A stretch of DNA of 64,000 bases from Argyresthia goedartella (taxonomy: Eukaryota > Arthropoda > Insecta > Lepidoptera > Argyresthiidae): NCBI GenBank assembly GCA_949825045.1, contig OX463806.1, forward strand, positions 39,766,208 through 39,830,207, read 5' to 3'. The notes under the pieces were generated by a model. The model worked only from the letters and a program-made list of their open reading frames with translations, made no database searches and was not told where the DNA came from. The translations under genes were made by a program, and so were the position numbers. Of the stretch, positions 10,620 to 22,282 are shown one piece after another. How positions within the stretch are numbered: position 1 is the first letter of the stretch; each line of letters starts with the position of its first letter.

Positions 10620-12080
10620 TATGAAGTCACTTCACGCTATTTTCAGGCAATCGGAAGCTATTTTACAAAGCTATTGGTGCGGCTGCTTTCATACTCCATG
10701 TACATAACTTTCTTTTAATAACACATACTATAGTAGTTTATGTGACTGCTACATAATGGAGTCCATAAAACCTGGCGAGTTTCATAATAATATCACTCGA
10801 GAGTTTTAATGCCTAATTATGTACAGTTACTTACACTAGTTTATCTACACACATATCATAAGCTCTCTTTGATGTGTTCAGGAACCGCATGTTTGACCGG
10901 CATTGTGGCTCTGCAGTTGTTTAGCTTGTTCTGTAGTACCAACTTTACGCAGGCGGGCGTCGGCGTTCGAAATTTGAATGTCAGTACCAACTTCAGAGAC
11001 AAACTAGGGGGGGACAGGAATGCACGGCCCAGTAATGCCCGGCCCCGGAATGCCCGACCCCGGAATCGTGGGATTTGGGACGCCAATTCCGGGGCCGGAC
11101 ATTCCAAGCTGCACATTACTGGGCCGGGCTTTCCGAGGCCGTGCACTGCCTGTTCGACCCCGGAATGCCCGGCCCTGGAATTGTGGGACGTCTCTCATTG
11201 GCTGAAAATACTGGCTTTGATTAGTCGAACATTTTCGATTTAACTTAGACGAATTTAAGGCCACGGTCATAGTAGTGAGGTTTTTTTGTAAACAAGTTTA
11301 ACATTCACTTGACACATATCATAACCTAAAAATTATTCATATTTGGTTAGTTTAAAATAAAAACAAACTCAATTCTGCTATTTGTTAAAAAAAAAACACT
11401 GAAGACTGTGTTCAAGTGCATTATATTTATTGAGTCAAATTTGGCTAGAGTAGGTTATTGTGGCTAAATTTCAATTGGGTTATAGGTTAGGTTAGAACTT
11501 AGAAGAAGCAAAACCGAAGCGTAGCGGAGCGAAGCGTATGCAAATTAAAAAAAAACATTTAATGATATTAATAGATTTTTTGAGATAGACACTATGAACA
11601 CACCCTAATCTCTGATGTAGCAGTTGTCTATGGCACTCGGGACGCCAATTCCGGGGCCGGGCATTCCGGGGTCGAGCACTATTTTGTACGGCCACGGAAT
11701 GCTCGGCCCAGGAATGACCGACCCCGGATTCGTGGGCTTTCGGGACGCCAATTCCGGGGCCGGACATTCCTGGGCCGGACAATACTGGGCCGGGCATTAC
11801 AGGGACTCAAACTAGGGACTGCACGCAGGTGGGCGTCGGCGTTCGAAATTTGAATGTCATAATATGTAGAAAAATTACACATTGACCATAATGTGTAATT
11901 TTTCAGATAAGAAATGAGTTTTTACCAACTAGTATAACATTATGCTGATCGTAACGTGTTGTTTTTGTACGGAGTAAAGAGGGTTTATGATACGTGTGTT
12001 GATAAACATATTAATGCACCTGTTCATAAGTTTGTATGTGTTGTACAACTCACAGAGTCACTAGGTCATTTTGTAGCACT
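10620..12080 (+). mobile_element. dispersed repeat family A, longest copy (possible Helitron-like), with nested CG-rich insert
   Basis: Segments such as GCCTAATTATGTACAGTTAC, TTATCTACACACATATCATA, CAGGCGGGCGTCGGCGTTCG and GAGGGTTTATGATACGTGTG recur at 29990-30420 (minus), 56455-56960 (plus) and 61065-61200 (minus). The right end, CTCACAGAGTCACTAGG at about 12056-12072, resembles that at 23010-23030. CTAG after a short hairpin would suit a Helitron 3' end, but this is unproven. There is no helicase coding. Confidence 0.5.
10990..11815. mobile_element. CG-rich insertion inside dispersed repeat A, with GTAATGCCCGGCC-type inverted ends
   Basis: Near both ends there are clustered copies, on both strands, of CCGGAATGCCCG, GGCCGGACATTCC and GACGCCAATTCCGGGGCCGG. 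The inner blocks 11030-11200 and 11632-11808 are related. The insertion separates host-repeat sequence that is contiguous in the 30.2 kb copy, and part of the flank (CAGGCGGGCGTCGGCGTTCG) is present on both sides. Several frames here translate into Pro/Gly-rich peptides; these are shadows of the CCGG repeats. Confidence 0.6.
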
Positions 12081-13120
12081 AGCACACGCTACGTCATTTG
12101 CAGTCTCAGTTTTTTCTTAACAATGACAATGACGTAGTAATAGATTCAGTCGGAGAGTAAAAATGTGAATTAGGATATGTATACACGTATCGCTCTGTTG
12201 CAATCCAATATACGCAATGTGGTTAACAATGGTACATGGGATGTATCTCATTACTAACTTGTATAGTGTGTCTTAGTACACAATGTCTGCACTTCCCGTG
12301 AATTTGCCTCCCATCACATATCAAAAGAAGCCCATAAGTATTGTTATTTAAAAAGAAACATATAGTCAATAGTTAGGTACCTACCTACATACCTTTCAAT
12401 CTTTGTATCGAACTGAGCATCATGGACAATATATCATTAACCGCAACGAAAACTTTAACACTATAACTATAAGTGTTATGACTATATTTTTAAAATGTAT
12501 CGCCTCTAACTAACTAACTACAGAACATTGTACAGTATATGTATCTTGTAGCTTATCTATGACTTTAATCTTTCCTTAGTATCTATAATATTTACTTATT
12601 CTGAGTTATTATTATTACCAGTGAACCCTCCAAACCTAAAGGACCTACTGTAGGATATACACACATAACACGTGCTATCTTCCGTTTACATTAGATTGAC
12701 ATTTAACTAGCTGACTTTTTGGGTAATGTTAGTGCCCATTATTATGAATATCTTTCCCCTAGAAACCTATGGTCATAAACGATAAAAAAGATCGGTCTCC
12801 CTCCCATAGTAACCTGTAGTGGATTTGATCAGGGGCCCAATGCTGCTTCCACAATGACCGTTCAGTGACTTTAGGTATTAATTATTTGTCGTTTTCAGAA
12901 TCTTTTTTAGGTAATTAATGGTAGGAATTGAAGTTATGATATAAATCTAAATATATAAAATAATGTCAGGTTAGTAATATTACTTATAACTCAAGAATCG
13001 TCCCAACCGACGATTTTAATGGTCTCTTTTTATTTCGGATTCGTCTCCTATAAAAATATATAAAAAATAAATATATAAACCCGACTAAATCACAAGCCAC
13101 GATTTTAGGAACCGGGCACT
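12081..13120. other. unassigned AT-rich intronic sequence
   Basis: No coding, RNA or clear repeat structure was recognised. Confidence 0.4.
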
Positions 13121-14203
13121 CGTTTTCCTTGTTACAAAAACCCATTGTTCCCGTGTCATATAATGGCATCCTAATAAAGTACACAGACAAGGCAAAAAAC
13201 CTTGGGGTTATTTTTGACAACCAGCTGTCTTGTTCTCCACATGTCAGCGAGTTCAGCAGACGGGTCTTTGCGTCTTTTCACTCCCTCGGGCGTCTGCAGT
13301 ACTTCTTGCTGCGGAAGACCAAAACCACCCTTGCTCAGTTCCTTCTCCTGCCGCTAATCGACTAGGGCGATGTCTGTTGGGCGAGCGCGAACGAACGAAG
13401 ACCTGCTGAACAAACTCGAACGACTTCAGAATCTCGGGATTCGGTTTATCTTCGGGCTGTGCAAATTCGAACATGTTTCTCAATATCGCAAAGAGTTGGG
13501 GTGGCTGCCGATTCGTCGACGCCGAGACTCTCATATTCTCGTGTCTTTTCAATATATTGAAAAATCCGCGCTACCCCTACCGCTACCTTCGAGACCGCTT
13601 TGAGTATCGCTTTTCAGGAGATCGGCACCGGAGATCTCACACGGTCTCACTCTTTGCCACTCCAAGGCATCACTTCCGCATATGAGCACTCCTTCAGGTT
13701 GCAGGCGGTCCGACTGTGGAACGCACTTCCTTGTACGAGAAGATATAGTCCCATTCTTTTCGCTTTCAAAAACCGGGTAAAAGAGCACTTCCTCTCTCTT
13801 TTGTGATAGTTGTAGTACACTGAAAAAAAACCCTTGTTATTCGTAGCTAAACTTTCGTCTACGTATAACATAGAAAAAGTGACCACAAAACTATAGCAAT
13901 ACGTAACCAAATCTAGTTTGGTTATTTTTTAACGAAACTATTTTGTAATTAATGTTAACACTATTTTGTTTAAGTCATACCAAGGTGCTTACTTAAAGGT
14001 AGGCCTACTTACATGCAGTTAGGAAGCCAATTGTTTGTTTACTTCAGCCATTTTTTACAAAACAGTTTGACTGTTATTAACTAAACTAATGAGTTGTTTT
14101 AGCTGTTGTTTTGTTACTATAACCTGATATATTAGTTAATTTAGATAACTTGTTTTGTTAATTTTTACAAAACAGTTTGACTGTTAGTAACAAAACTTTG
14201 CTT

Positions 14204-14507
14204 GTTTTAGCTGTAGTAGTTGGTTTATATAATATTTAGTACTTCTTTAGTGTGTAGCCTAATTTATTTTAGCTATCTGAGCGTTTTAGCATGGCAATAA
14301 GCGGTAATTTCCCTTTTGTTAATATTTCAAGAATCACCGATTAGATTGACATTATTTTCAAATCAATCTAATCGGTGATTCTTGAAATATTAACAAATGG
14401 GAATTACCGCTTATTGCCATGCTAAAATGCTCAGATAGCATATATAAATTAGGTTACACACTACAGAAGTACTAAATACCATATAAACAAAAAACTACAG
14501 CTAAAAC
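14204..14507. repeat. long palindrome (about 145-bp arms)
   Basis: Arms run from GTTTTAGCTGTAG (14204) to CTACAGCTAAAAC (ending 14507), with about a dozen mismatches in the outer part. The inner part around AATCACCGATTAGATTGA is nearly perfect. The spacer is about 13 bp at 14350. It sits inside the 13818-16019 element. Confidence 0.9.
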
Positions 14508-15104
14508 ACACTAAATTTTTTTGTACTACCTATATAAAACAGATAAATAAAAGCAATTGTTTTACAAATGTAATTGTTATATTGTTAGACTTCAGAAATT
14601 TTACAATGTAAGAACCATTATCACATAAATCAAAATCTCAAAACGGGAATCGTTTTCCCAGTGTCCCAGTGTCCTCCAGTGACTGTAGGCCATACTCGTA
14701 CGTTGTAGAATTATTAGTACCCTGTGAGGCCTGTGATCTATTCGGCTCAGTCGACTGATCTTCATATGTCTGAAACTGAGAAAACCATGTGATTAGGGCG
14801 TATCAATCTATTTCGGTTAGGTACCGACGTAGTGGTAAGGAAATAGAGGTACCTATTCAATTACTGTTGATTGTTAAATATACTTCTATTTCTATAGCCA
14901 TACTTTCCTCCCCCGGTAGGTAGGTTAGACACAGATGCAAGCTAGCCTTATTTGTAGGTTTGGGTGCCGAGTTACTAACTTTTGGCGCGATGGCACCATG
15001 CTGGCGCGGGCCGAGCCAGGCACGTTATGCCTTTTTACCCCCAGATTGGCATAGCTTTAGCTTACCACAAGATAATGAAAGGAAATGATTAGGTAAATAC
15101 TTAC

Positions 15105-15183
15105 CTTTGAATTGAGTAAAATTCACTTCCAGGCCCCACTGCTGCAGATAATCTTCGAGAACATCTGGGCTCTGCTCGGCCAT
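15105..15183 (-). CDS. captured 5' coding exon (SAM-like start) inside the 2.2 kb element
   Basis: On the minus strand, AACCATGG (a strong start context) at 15183 opens 26 codons, MAEQSPDVLEDYLQQWGLEV then NFTQFK, plus one base, ending at a consensus donor G|GTAAGT. 'LxDYLQxWGLEvnFxxFK' resembles the first helices of SAM domains. Upstream, minus-strand TTTCAGTCAGAGG is initiator-like. The downstream exon is not recognisable, so this looks like a promoter plus first exon carried by a transposon. No stop codon interrupts it. Confidence 0.5.
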
Positions 15184-16329
15184 GGTTCTCTCACTCGTTT
15201 TTAAGTAGGCCTCTGACTGAAATAAAGATTCTTCTTCTGATTATGCTGATGAGAGAGACGACAAGCACAGAACTATTTTACTTTGTGGTTTTATGAAAAA
15301 CGGAGACCCGTCATCACACGACTGTCCCGAGAGGCGCAAGCGCAAGCAGCAAAATGAATAGAAAATCAACGTGTTTGACATGGCGTGTCGCGTCGTCGCG
15401 TCGATCGTAGCAAAATGCAGTTTTTGAAATTTTTCGCTCTTGCACAGATTAATAAAGAGTTGCTCTTGTCACTGTGCCGCACGGTCGGATTTTGTTTGAC
15501 AAGACTCCATTCAACTCGCGCGAGGACTGTTGGTAGTTCGCCATCCCGTAAACAAGTGTTTGGTTGTAAACAATCAAAATACGGCTAACAGTGGATAACG
15601 CTATGTTTAGTTCAACATATTAGTTTGTTGTTAATTACATAAGTTTTGTTGAATTGCAGTTTTGTGTGTAAAAAATAACAAACTTAATTGAGATAATAGT
15701 AACAAGATGTTTGTTTAGTGTTTAACAATAATAATTGTTTGATAGTTCAGCAAGCCTTTAGTAACGAATAGTCTAAGAATTAGTATAAACTAAGTAAACA
15801 TGTATTGTTGCAAGTTACCAATCCAATTTGTTTACTTCATTAAGGTTATACATGACTAAATCTTAGCTATTAAACAACCGAACTGAAAATAACCAAACCA
15901 GTTTTGTGCTTCGTAAACAAACCACTTTAATTATTTCAAATTAAGTTTATTGACGACTAACTGAAGTATGGTTAAAAAGGCGATAACCTAAAAAGTTTTG
16001 TTATTAATTTTTTTCAGTGTATGTATATTATTATTATATGTAAATTACATGTACGGTTTATGTAACTATTGGTACTTTTTAGTAGTTTGATATATACGAG
16101 TATGTATTTTATTTACCTTATTTTATAGATATTTCATTTACTAATATGTATTTGTTTATAGTTTAGATATTGTGCACTATCTACCATTTCTTGATAAATT
16201 TTCATTTCATGCATTGGTTTGCTGAAAGAAATCTCTTATAGAGATAAGCTCGCCTTTGTACATATGTTTTCTCTTAATCAATCTTTTTAAATAACTGTGT
16301 TCAATAAAGAATTATGAATTATGAACTAA

Positions 16330-19050
16330 AAAAATATCGGAACAAATCACGGAAAAAATGTAACATTTTTTTAATCAATTAGGCTTGGAACGCCGCCATC
16401 TTCCGCAATACGGTATTTGACTGCTAGTCAAAATAGATACTTTCTAGAAACTGTCAAAACGGTAATTTTGTTCACGAATTTTATGAAATACTAACTAACG
16501 TGTGACGTCATGGTCAAATGCTGTCTTTTTTACTCAAAATTGAGTTTATAAAATTTAACTGCTGGAAATATATAATTCTGATATTGTCAAAAGATTTTGT
16601 TGAAATATGTTCAGCTTGATACACGTTTCTAGATTTATTGGACACTAACTTCTAAAATACCCGTATTGTAAGATATGTCATCATTGACAGTAAGACGGTA
16701 CGAAGTTAGTTATAAATAAATCAAAGAGAAAGGCATTACAAAAACGTCAGATAAAAGATAACTGACGATGATCGTCTCGTCGTCGCGTCATTGTCACTGA
16801 GCGGTCATTGTCTACATTGTATTGGTCAATGTACTGAGGTTCAGTAAAAAATACATTTGCGACCATATTATGTTATTTTTGGAAGGTGGTACTAATGTTG
16901 GATACTACCATTCCCTAAAATATGGTAAGCTAATAAAATGTCGACCAATAAACGCTGTTTGATTTTTGAACTCGTTTGGATAACGACGTAAAGTGGATAA
17001 ACGCGGTGTTTTGCTGATGGTATTTGTATGTGATATAGCTGTGTGTATTAGTTAGGTATTTATCTGCCGACCATTGTAATTGCATCGAGTTTCCTGTTAC
17101 AAGTTAGTGGCAGACATAGCGCGCGACCGACTCGTATCCGCCCGCGCAGTTCTACCGTCTACCGACAAAACTCTGGTGCCACTCTAGAGAGAATATTCTA
17201 GTCTTTCACTTTTTTTTTTTTGGTGTAATTAACATTAGATGGCTTCTTCTTCGGACACAAACAAAATTAGAAGAAAACTAAATACCGTTCATAGAATTTT
17301 CAATTTGATTTTATTCCCTAGGACGTAAGTTTTAACATTTTAATTACTTTATTGAAACGAAAGAGTTTCCCACGTATCTGAGACCTTTTTTCGCTGGTCG
17401 CGAATTCCAGTATCAATTTATTCAAGCCTAGAAATTTAGTTTTCTATCGTGTTAGGATCACAATTAGTTTTATTCATTCCAATAATAAACTGGTACAAAT
17501 ATTCGAATATCAAATCTACGTTATTCAAATACTCGGCCAATTTCCTGAAAGTTCGCGCAGGACATTTTGTTGTTGCTCGTGGTCGACCCGACAGGACGGA
17601 GTCCTAGACAAGTATACCTATTTGAGCCAAGCATACCTACGAGTTCCTGCTGTGTGTACACACCTACACCTACAAGAGCAGAGTGTGAAACGGCGTTTTC
17701 AACAGCAAAATATATTTGCAACCATTTCAGATGTTCAAGAACACGTTCAAGAATGAGCTGAATCTGATCTCATAATGCTCATAATGATTAATCGAATTCG
17801 TTGTTTTTATTCTTTATCAGTTGACTCTATTTCTTTTAAATCGTAATTTGTTGTAACTTTGGGATGTGTGTCATGTGGTGTCATTACGAAGCAGAAATGA
17901 TGTTTGGAATTTGGTACTTACTTACTTCAAATATTTTAGGGGTGTTAATTGATATCGATAGTTTTATTTTATTACACAAAACTCAAACCTCGATTTTTAG
18001 ACTGCGTTGATTAATGCACCAACTTTTTGAATTTTTCGAAAGACTGCGTCAGAGCCCTTATACCTATCCTCTTCCTCATAAGGCCCTAACTATTTTTGTA
18101 CCAATAATGACCCAGTTCCTTTTATAAAGGACCAAATACCAGGTATGATTCAATCCCAATATCTAAAAACGGACAATAAAATAAGAAAACATGGGAATTT
18201 AATTTATATATTGGGGAATTTCCAAATACCTCCGAAGAATGCCTTAGGGTGGTGTATCACATTTTGTTACTAAAATGGTCTGAAGCAGACTTTTATTTGG
18301 TGGTTTAAAAAGCTGTTTGGGCTTTGCGAGGATATAAACGTACACACGCGAAGTTATTACTCTCTCTTCCGTTTTATTCCCTCCCAAGTTATTAACTTGT
18401 GATTGAGAAGTGTATTTTTGTTTCGGAAAGGCGATGGCTGGGCATCCGTAGCAAGGATAAGACGTCAAGCGGCGCGCAGACACCAGCACCTGCCGAGAAG
18501 CCTGCCTCCATGAAGAAGCCCATGAAGATGAGGGTAAGCTGCACCACACTATACACTAATGGAGTATCGGGCTAAGTAGTCGAACAAATATAAATACATG
18601 TCGGACGTTGAAGAGTTATATACAAATAGGCTTGCCGACGTTGAAGCCATTATACAAATAGGCTTGCCGATATCAGAATTATATATTTCCAGTAGTTCTA
18701 TGTTTATATCACATATTTTTTGTAATAATATCTCTTAGATGTAGACCTCACGAGTCTGTTGGTGGAAAGCTGAACTTCAAACATACAAACTTATGGTTAC
18801 CTACTCGTGTTAGCGATTTTCAAATTACCATATACAATGTCTAAGGACAGATGGTAGAAATTTTCAAAGCAACCACAGTAAAATTATTGTTTTTATTGGA
18901 ATAAACTTTTCAAACATGGTCGTATACATTTTTTGTTCTTTAGCTAGCATTGTTATTATACATTTACAGTATAAGTTGATCAGTTATTTATAGTTTAGTA
19001 TATTGACATCCGGATCCACAGGTTGTATCATAATTGTATGTTATAATTGC
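16330..19050. other. intron with few recognised features besides exon 2
   Basis: Besides the exon at 18431-18533, I see a possible hAT-transposase C-terminal scrap at 17680-17760 (+ strand, ECETAFSTAKYI then RSRMS), too short and unsupported to name. Tandem-like repeats of ATACAAATAGGCTTGCCGA occur at about 18621 and 18653. The rest is AT-rich. Confidence 0.35.
18431..18533 (+). CDS. RhoGEF exon 2 (linker)
   Basis: The 103-nt exon follows TTTCGGAAAG and ends before GTAAGC. One base completes the Gly codon of the previous exon, followed by 34 codons starting RWLGIRSKDKTSSGAQ and ending KKPMKMR. It is basic and Pro/Lys-rich. Read in phase 0 it would hit TAG after six codons, so the phase is set by the upstream exon. 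It ends in phase 0. Confidence 0.75.
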
Positions 19051-19057
19051 GTTGATA

Positions 19058-19475
19058 TGTGAAAAAAACCGGTCAAGTGCGAGTCTAAATCGCGCACGAA
19101 GGGTTCCGTACCACCGTTCAATGGAAGCGATGGTGTGGAGTGAATAGTTTGGATTTTACACAGCAAAATATTGTTTACAAAGTTATTGGTGCGGTTACTT
19201 TCACACTCCATGTACGTAACCAGGTGCATCCATAAGTTTGTATGTGGTATTGAAAGAATTGTTGTATGGGAGCCCCCTTAAATATTTCTTTAATCCTGTT
19301 TTTTAATATTTGTTGTTATAGCGGCAACGTAAATACATCATCTGTCAAAATTTCAACTGTCTAACTATCACGGTTCGTGAGATACAGCCTGGTGACAGAC
19401 AGACGGACGGACGGACAGCGGAGTCTTAGTAATAGGGTCCCGTTTGGAACCCTTCGGGTACGGAACCCTAAAAAT
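19058..19475 (+). mobile_element. RTE-type retroposon 3'-end repeat, copy A
   Basis: It begins AACCGGTCAAGTGCGAGTC...GAAGGGTTCCGTACC and ends CGGACGGACGGACAGCGGAG...GGTACGGAACCCTAAAAA. This signature is characteristic of a highly repeated lepidopteran retroposon. Copies in the opposite orientation lie at 24560-25122, 45335-45600 and 47285-47340. Between 19170 and 19260 it carries a block (TTATTGGTGCGGTTACTTTC) shared with 10670 and 22795. Confidence 0.65.
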
Positions 19476-19848
19476 GGTGTCGAAGCCGACAGGGCGCCAA
19501 TGAGTGTTACTTCCGGATGAATATACAGTGGTGGCCAGGTAATTAGAAACGCCTAGTACTAAATCCAATACATTGAGTTTAAACTGCTCTGGACTTTTTG
19601 TAGTTATCTTAAAAGAATGTTGGTGGTGTATTTAAGTAGTCACACTATTAGTGTACTAAATAAGTGCAAAGGATATTTCAAAACACATAGAGCATAATTT
19701 GACTAGGCGTGTAGATGGACAACTAATTAGAAGCAAAATAAAAAGACATTCGTAAAAATTCAGTTTTAATGAAACAGGAAAAAAACATTTGTGATCATTA
19801 GATCAGTAATATTTACAATAAACTTTATCAAGTTAATATTTAGTAGAG

Positions 19849-22282
19849 TTACCCCTTGTTTTCTATTATGACTCTACAGCGACGCGGTATTGAAGCTATG
19901 AGATTTTCGCAGGTGCTCAGAGAAATGCTGTTCCATGATTTTACAAATCCGTCATAAAGTGCACCCTCATTACTGTAGAGTGTATCCGACACCTTCTTCT
20001 TTACAATGTGCCATAAATTTTCAATTGGAATTATATCTGGACTATTTGCGGGCCAGTCTAATACTGACATCGATTGTTCTCTGATAAAGGCCTTCACGCT
20101 GTTTGCGGTATGCTTCGGATCATTGTCGTGTTGGAAGATCCATGTCACCGGTAAATGTTCATCAGAATAAGGAATCATGGTCTGTTCTAATATCTTTTTT
20201 GTATTGGAGCTGATCCAACATGTCTTTAATCTTTCTCACGGGACCAATCCCGAATCCAGAAAAGCAACCCCATACTTTTTTGTTTCCACCACCATGTTTA
20301 ACTGTTTTCTTTGTAAACTTAGGGTCAAATCGCTTGTTGACAGGACGACGAAAATATCGTTTGCCATCCGAATTTATCTATCTTCTACAAGGGGGTTGTA
20401 GTGCCTGCACCTGGCCCACTTGAGCGGGGCCTTTATGCATGTCCCCTTCGCCTGCACATCTACATCAGCTATCCCAACTCCTGCACCAGCTGGAGAAGGA
20501 GGCCTGAGTTTTTTAGGAGCTCGTGGGTGTTTGTTGTGTCTCCTAGGATAGCCATCCTGGTTTCTGTTGTGGATGGACATTCCAGTAACATATGCTCTAC
20601 TGTTTCATCCACTTCCATGCATCCCCTGCACAGGGGGCTGTCCGTTGCACCTGTAATTGTCAAGTGTTTGTTTAGTGTACAATGGCCTGTAATAAGGTTT
20701 GTTAGTATTTTTATTTTACTGCGTGGCAGTCATTAAGTAATTCGTAAATTTATGGTTATACTTGTCTATAAAAAGTTTTGTGTTTTTGCACTATTCTCTG
20801 CTAGACCATAATAAGTTTTGTTGCTATACTGTGGCTTCTCTGAGCCTTTTTCGTAGAGCTTCCGCTGATAAGGGCGAGAATGGTGGAGGGCCGATTGCTG
20901 GCCTTTCTGCCCCTAATTTTGCTAGCTTGTCTGTCTCCCAGTTGCCCTGGTTACCCTTGTGACCTTTTACCCACTGGACTGTGACTGTGTGGACTGTTTT
21001 TTCTCACTTAGCCTGTTGAGTGCCTTGTGGCATTCTAGTATGAGTTTTGATTTTGTCAACGGTCTTTTTAGTGAGCTTAGTAGGGCTGCGCAGTCCGCTT
21101 TAAATGTTATGTTATTCCCCTCTGCATCATTCATCAAGTGCACTGCCCCGTGTAGGAGAGTCAGTATTTCAGCTTGAAACACTGTCGTCTCTTTTCCGAA
21201 GCTTAGGGAAAGTTTAATGTCTAGCTCCGGCGAGTAAAGAACTCTGCCTGTATTCTTGCTTTTCTTTGAGCCATCACTGTATATTGTTATGCTTTTGTGA
21301 TTTGGTGTTGTTGGTGTTTCCAAGCTCTTGGCTGTGATTTCATATTTCCTACCGAATAGGAATTCTGTTTTTATGCGATCAATTCCAATAATAGCTTCCG
21401 GCACTTCCCCGAATGCTTTTTCTAGAATTGTGCAGTGTCCTTTATCTGCTACTTGCCCTTTCCATTGTCCAGTACTGTATAGCTTTATGGCCTCCTGCTG
21501 TACGAATAGGTCCAATGGTGGTATGCCTAGCATGATTTCTAGTGCCGCTGATGGCGTTGATCTCATGCAGCCTGTCATGGCTACACATGCCATTCTCTGG
21601 AACTGCTGTAGTTGTGTTGCAGTTGTGCATAGTGTTGTTCGTTGCCACCATACCAGGGAGCCGTATGTGATGATGAGTCTCACCACAGCCATATACATCC
21701 ATCGACATATTTTGGGCTGGAGTCCCCATCCGTTCCCTACCATCTTCCTACACTGGAAGAACGATATGGTGGCTTTTTTAGTGTTGCTTCTATGATCCGA
21801 ATTTATCATATTAATCTTCGTTTCTTCCAAAAAGAGTACTTTTTTCCACTCTTGATCGGTCCAATCGCGGTACTTTCTGGCAAAAGCCAAACGGGCTTCC
21901 TTATGGCTCTTGGTAAGAAGCGGTACTTTTCGGCAAACCCTTCCGTGTAAACAATGGTCCACTAATCTCCTGCGGACAAGTCAAGCCGATACTTTCCGTG
22001 GGTTATTTTCGCCGAAAAGTTCATTTTTTATGTCCTTTGACCCTTTGAAAGGGTCAAGTTCAGCCAAACGCACCATCATCCTGTCCTCGTGTAGTGTGGG
22101 CGTTCGTCTTCTTGGGACATTATTTGTTGTTTCATATAGTTTGAAATCAATTATAGCATTGTATACCATCTTTACGAAACACCCAATATGTCCTGCGATC
22201 TTCTGTACGTCCAATTATGTGTCGAATGTAAACCAACTATAATCTTTCTGGTGTTGGGGTCACAACTCTTAGATTTACCCAT
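19849..22282 (-). pseudogene. Tc1-like transposase, interrupted
   Basis: An N-terminal helix-turn-helix part is read from 22282 with frame changes. The middle (DHCLHGRVCRKVPLLTKSHK, then FARKYRDWTDQEWKKVLF) runs to 21808. After the inserted LINE, the C-terminal 109 codons at 20178-19849 are intact, ending RRCRVIIENKG. It would bind the TIRs and cut and paste DNA in the nucleus if intact. It is inactivated by insertion, frameshifts and the D-to-E change. Confidence 0.85.
20379..21794 (-). mobile_element. 5'-truncated RNase H-bearing LINE (I/R1-like group) nested in the Tc1-like element
   Basis: It is flanked by a 13-bp target duplication, ATCCGAATTTATC, at 20366-20378 and 21795-21807. Minus-strand coding shows the post-RT region (KICRWMYMAVVRLIITYGS), an RNase H start (ITIYSDGSKKSKNTG), and a C-terminal zinc knuckle (SPLCRGCMEVDETVEHMLLE) with frame changes. 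It lacks the endonuclease and RT core, as usual for 5' truncation. A short relative is at 49395-49500. Confidence 0.88.

Larger units (their letters stand above)
13818..16019. mobile_element. 2.2 kb DNA element with CACTGAAAAAAA ends, TA duplication, giant internal palindrome and captured-exon-like segment
   Basis: The ends are CACTGAAAAAAA (13818) and its complement TTTTTTTCAGTG (to 16019), flanked by TA on each side (13816-13817, 16020-16021). It inserted 12 bp after the LINE stop codon, cleanly splitting LINE pol from its 3' UTR. Inside are two direct copies of ACAAAACAGTTTGACTGTTA (about 14058 and 14167), the palindrome at 14204-14507 and the segment at 15105-15400. I see no transposase, so it is non-autonomous; the TA target suggests a mariner-type mobiliser. 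Confidence 0.75.
13125..16325 (+). mobile_element. LINE 3' end (RT C-terminal region and 3' UTR), split by a DNA element at 13818-16019
   Basis: From 13125 the sequence encodes the post-RT region of a CR1/Kiri/Daphne-type pol: YTDKAKNLGVIFDNQLS, then LLNKLERLQNLGIRFIFG, then FRLQAVRLWNALP, with frameshifts near 13365 and 13600 and a stop at about 13806. The 3' UTR resumes at 16022 beyond the nested element and contains CTTATAGAGATAAGCTCGCC and a polyadenylation-like AATAAA at about 16303. That motif is common at lepidopteran LINE ends. It is truncated at the 5' end, without the YADD core. Confidence 0.75.

Noticed and set aside
11004..11270. Pro/Gly-rich open frames on both strands
   Set aside because: They arise from CCGG-type repeats in the CG-rich insert; several frames are open at once, which is compositional.
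17160..17210. Heat-shock-element-like AGAATATTCTAG
   Set aside because: A single GAA-TTC pair is too common in AT-rich DNA to call a regulatory site.
17567..17761. hAT transposase C-terminus (ECETAFSTAKYI...RSRMS)
   Set aside because: Only about 25 residues are suggestive; there is no flanking transposase or TIR, so I did not list it as an element.
20401..21177. + strand open frames at 20.4-21.2 kb
   Set aside because: Antisense shadows of the nested LINE coding on the minus strand.
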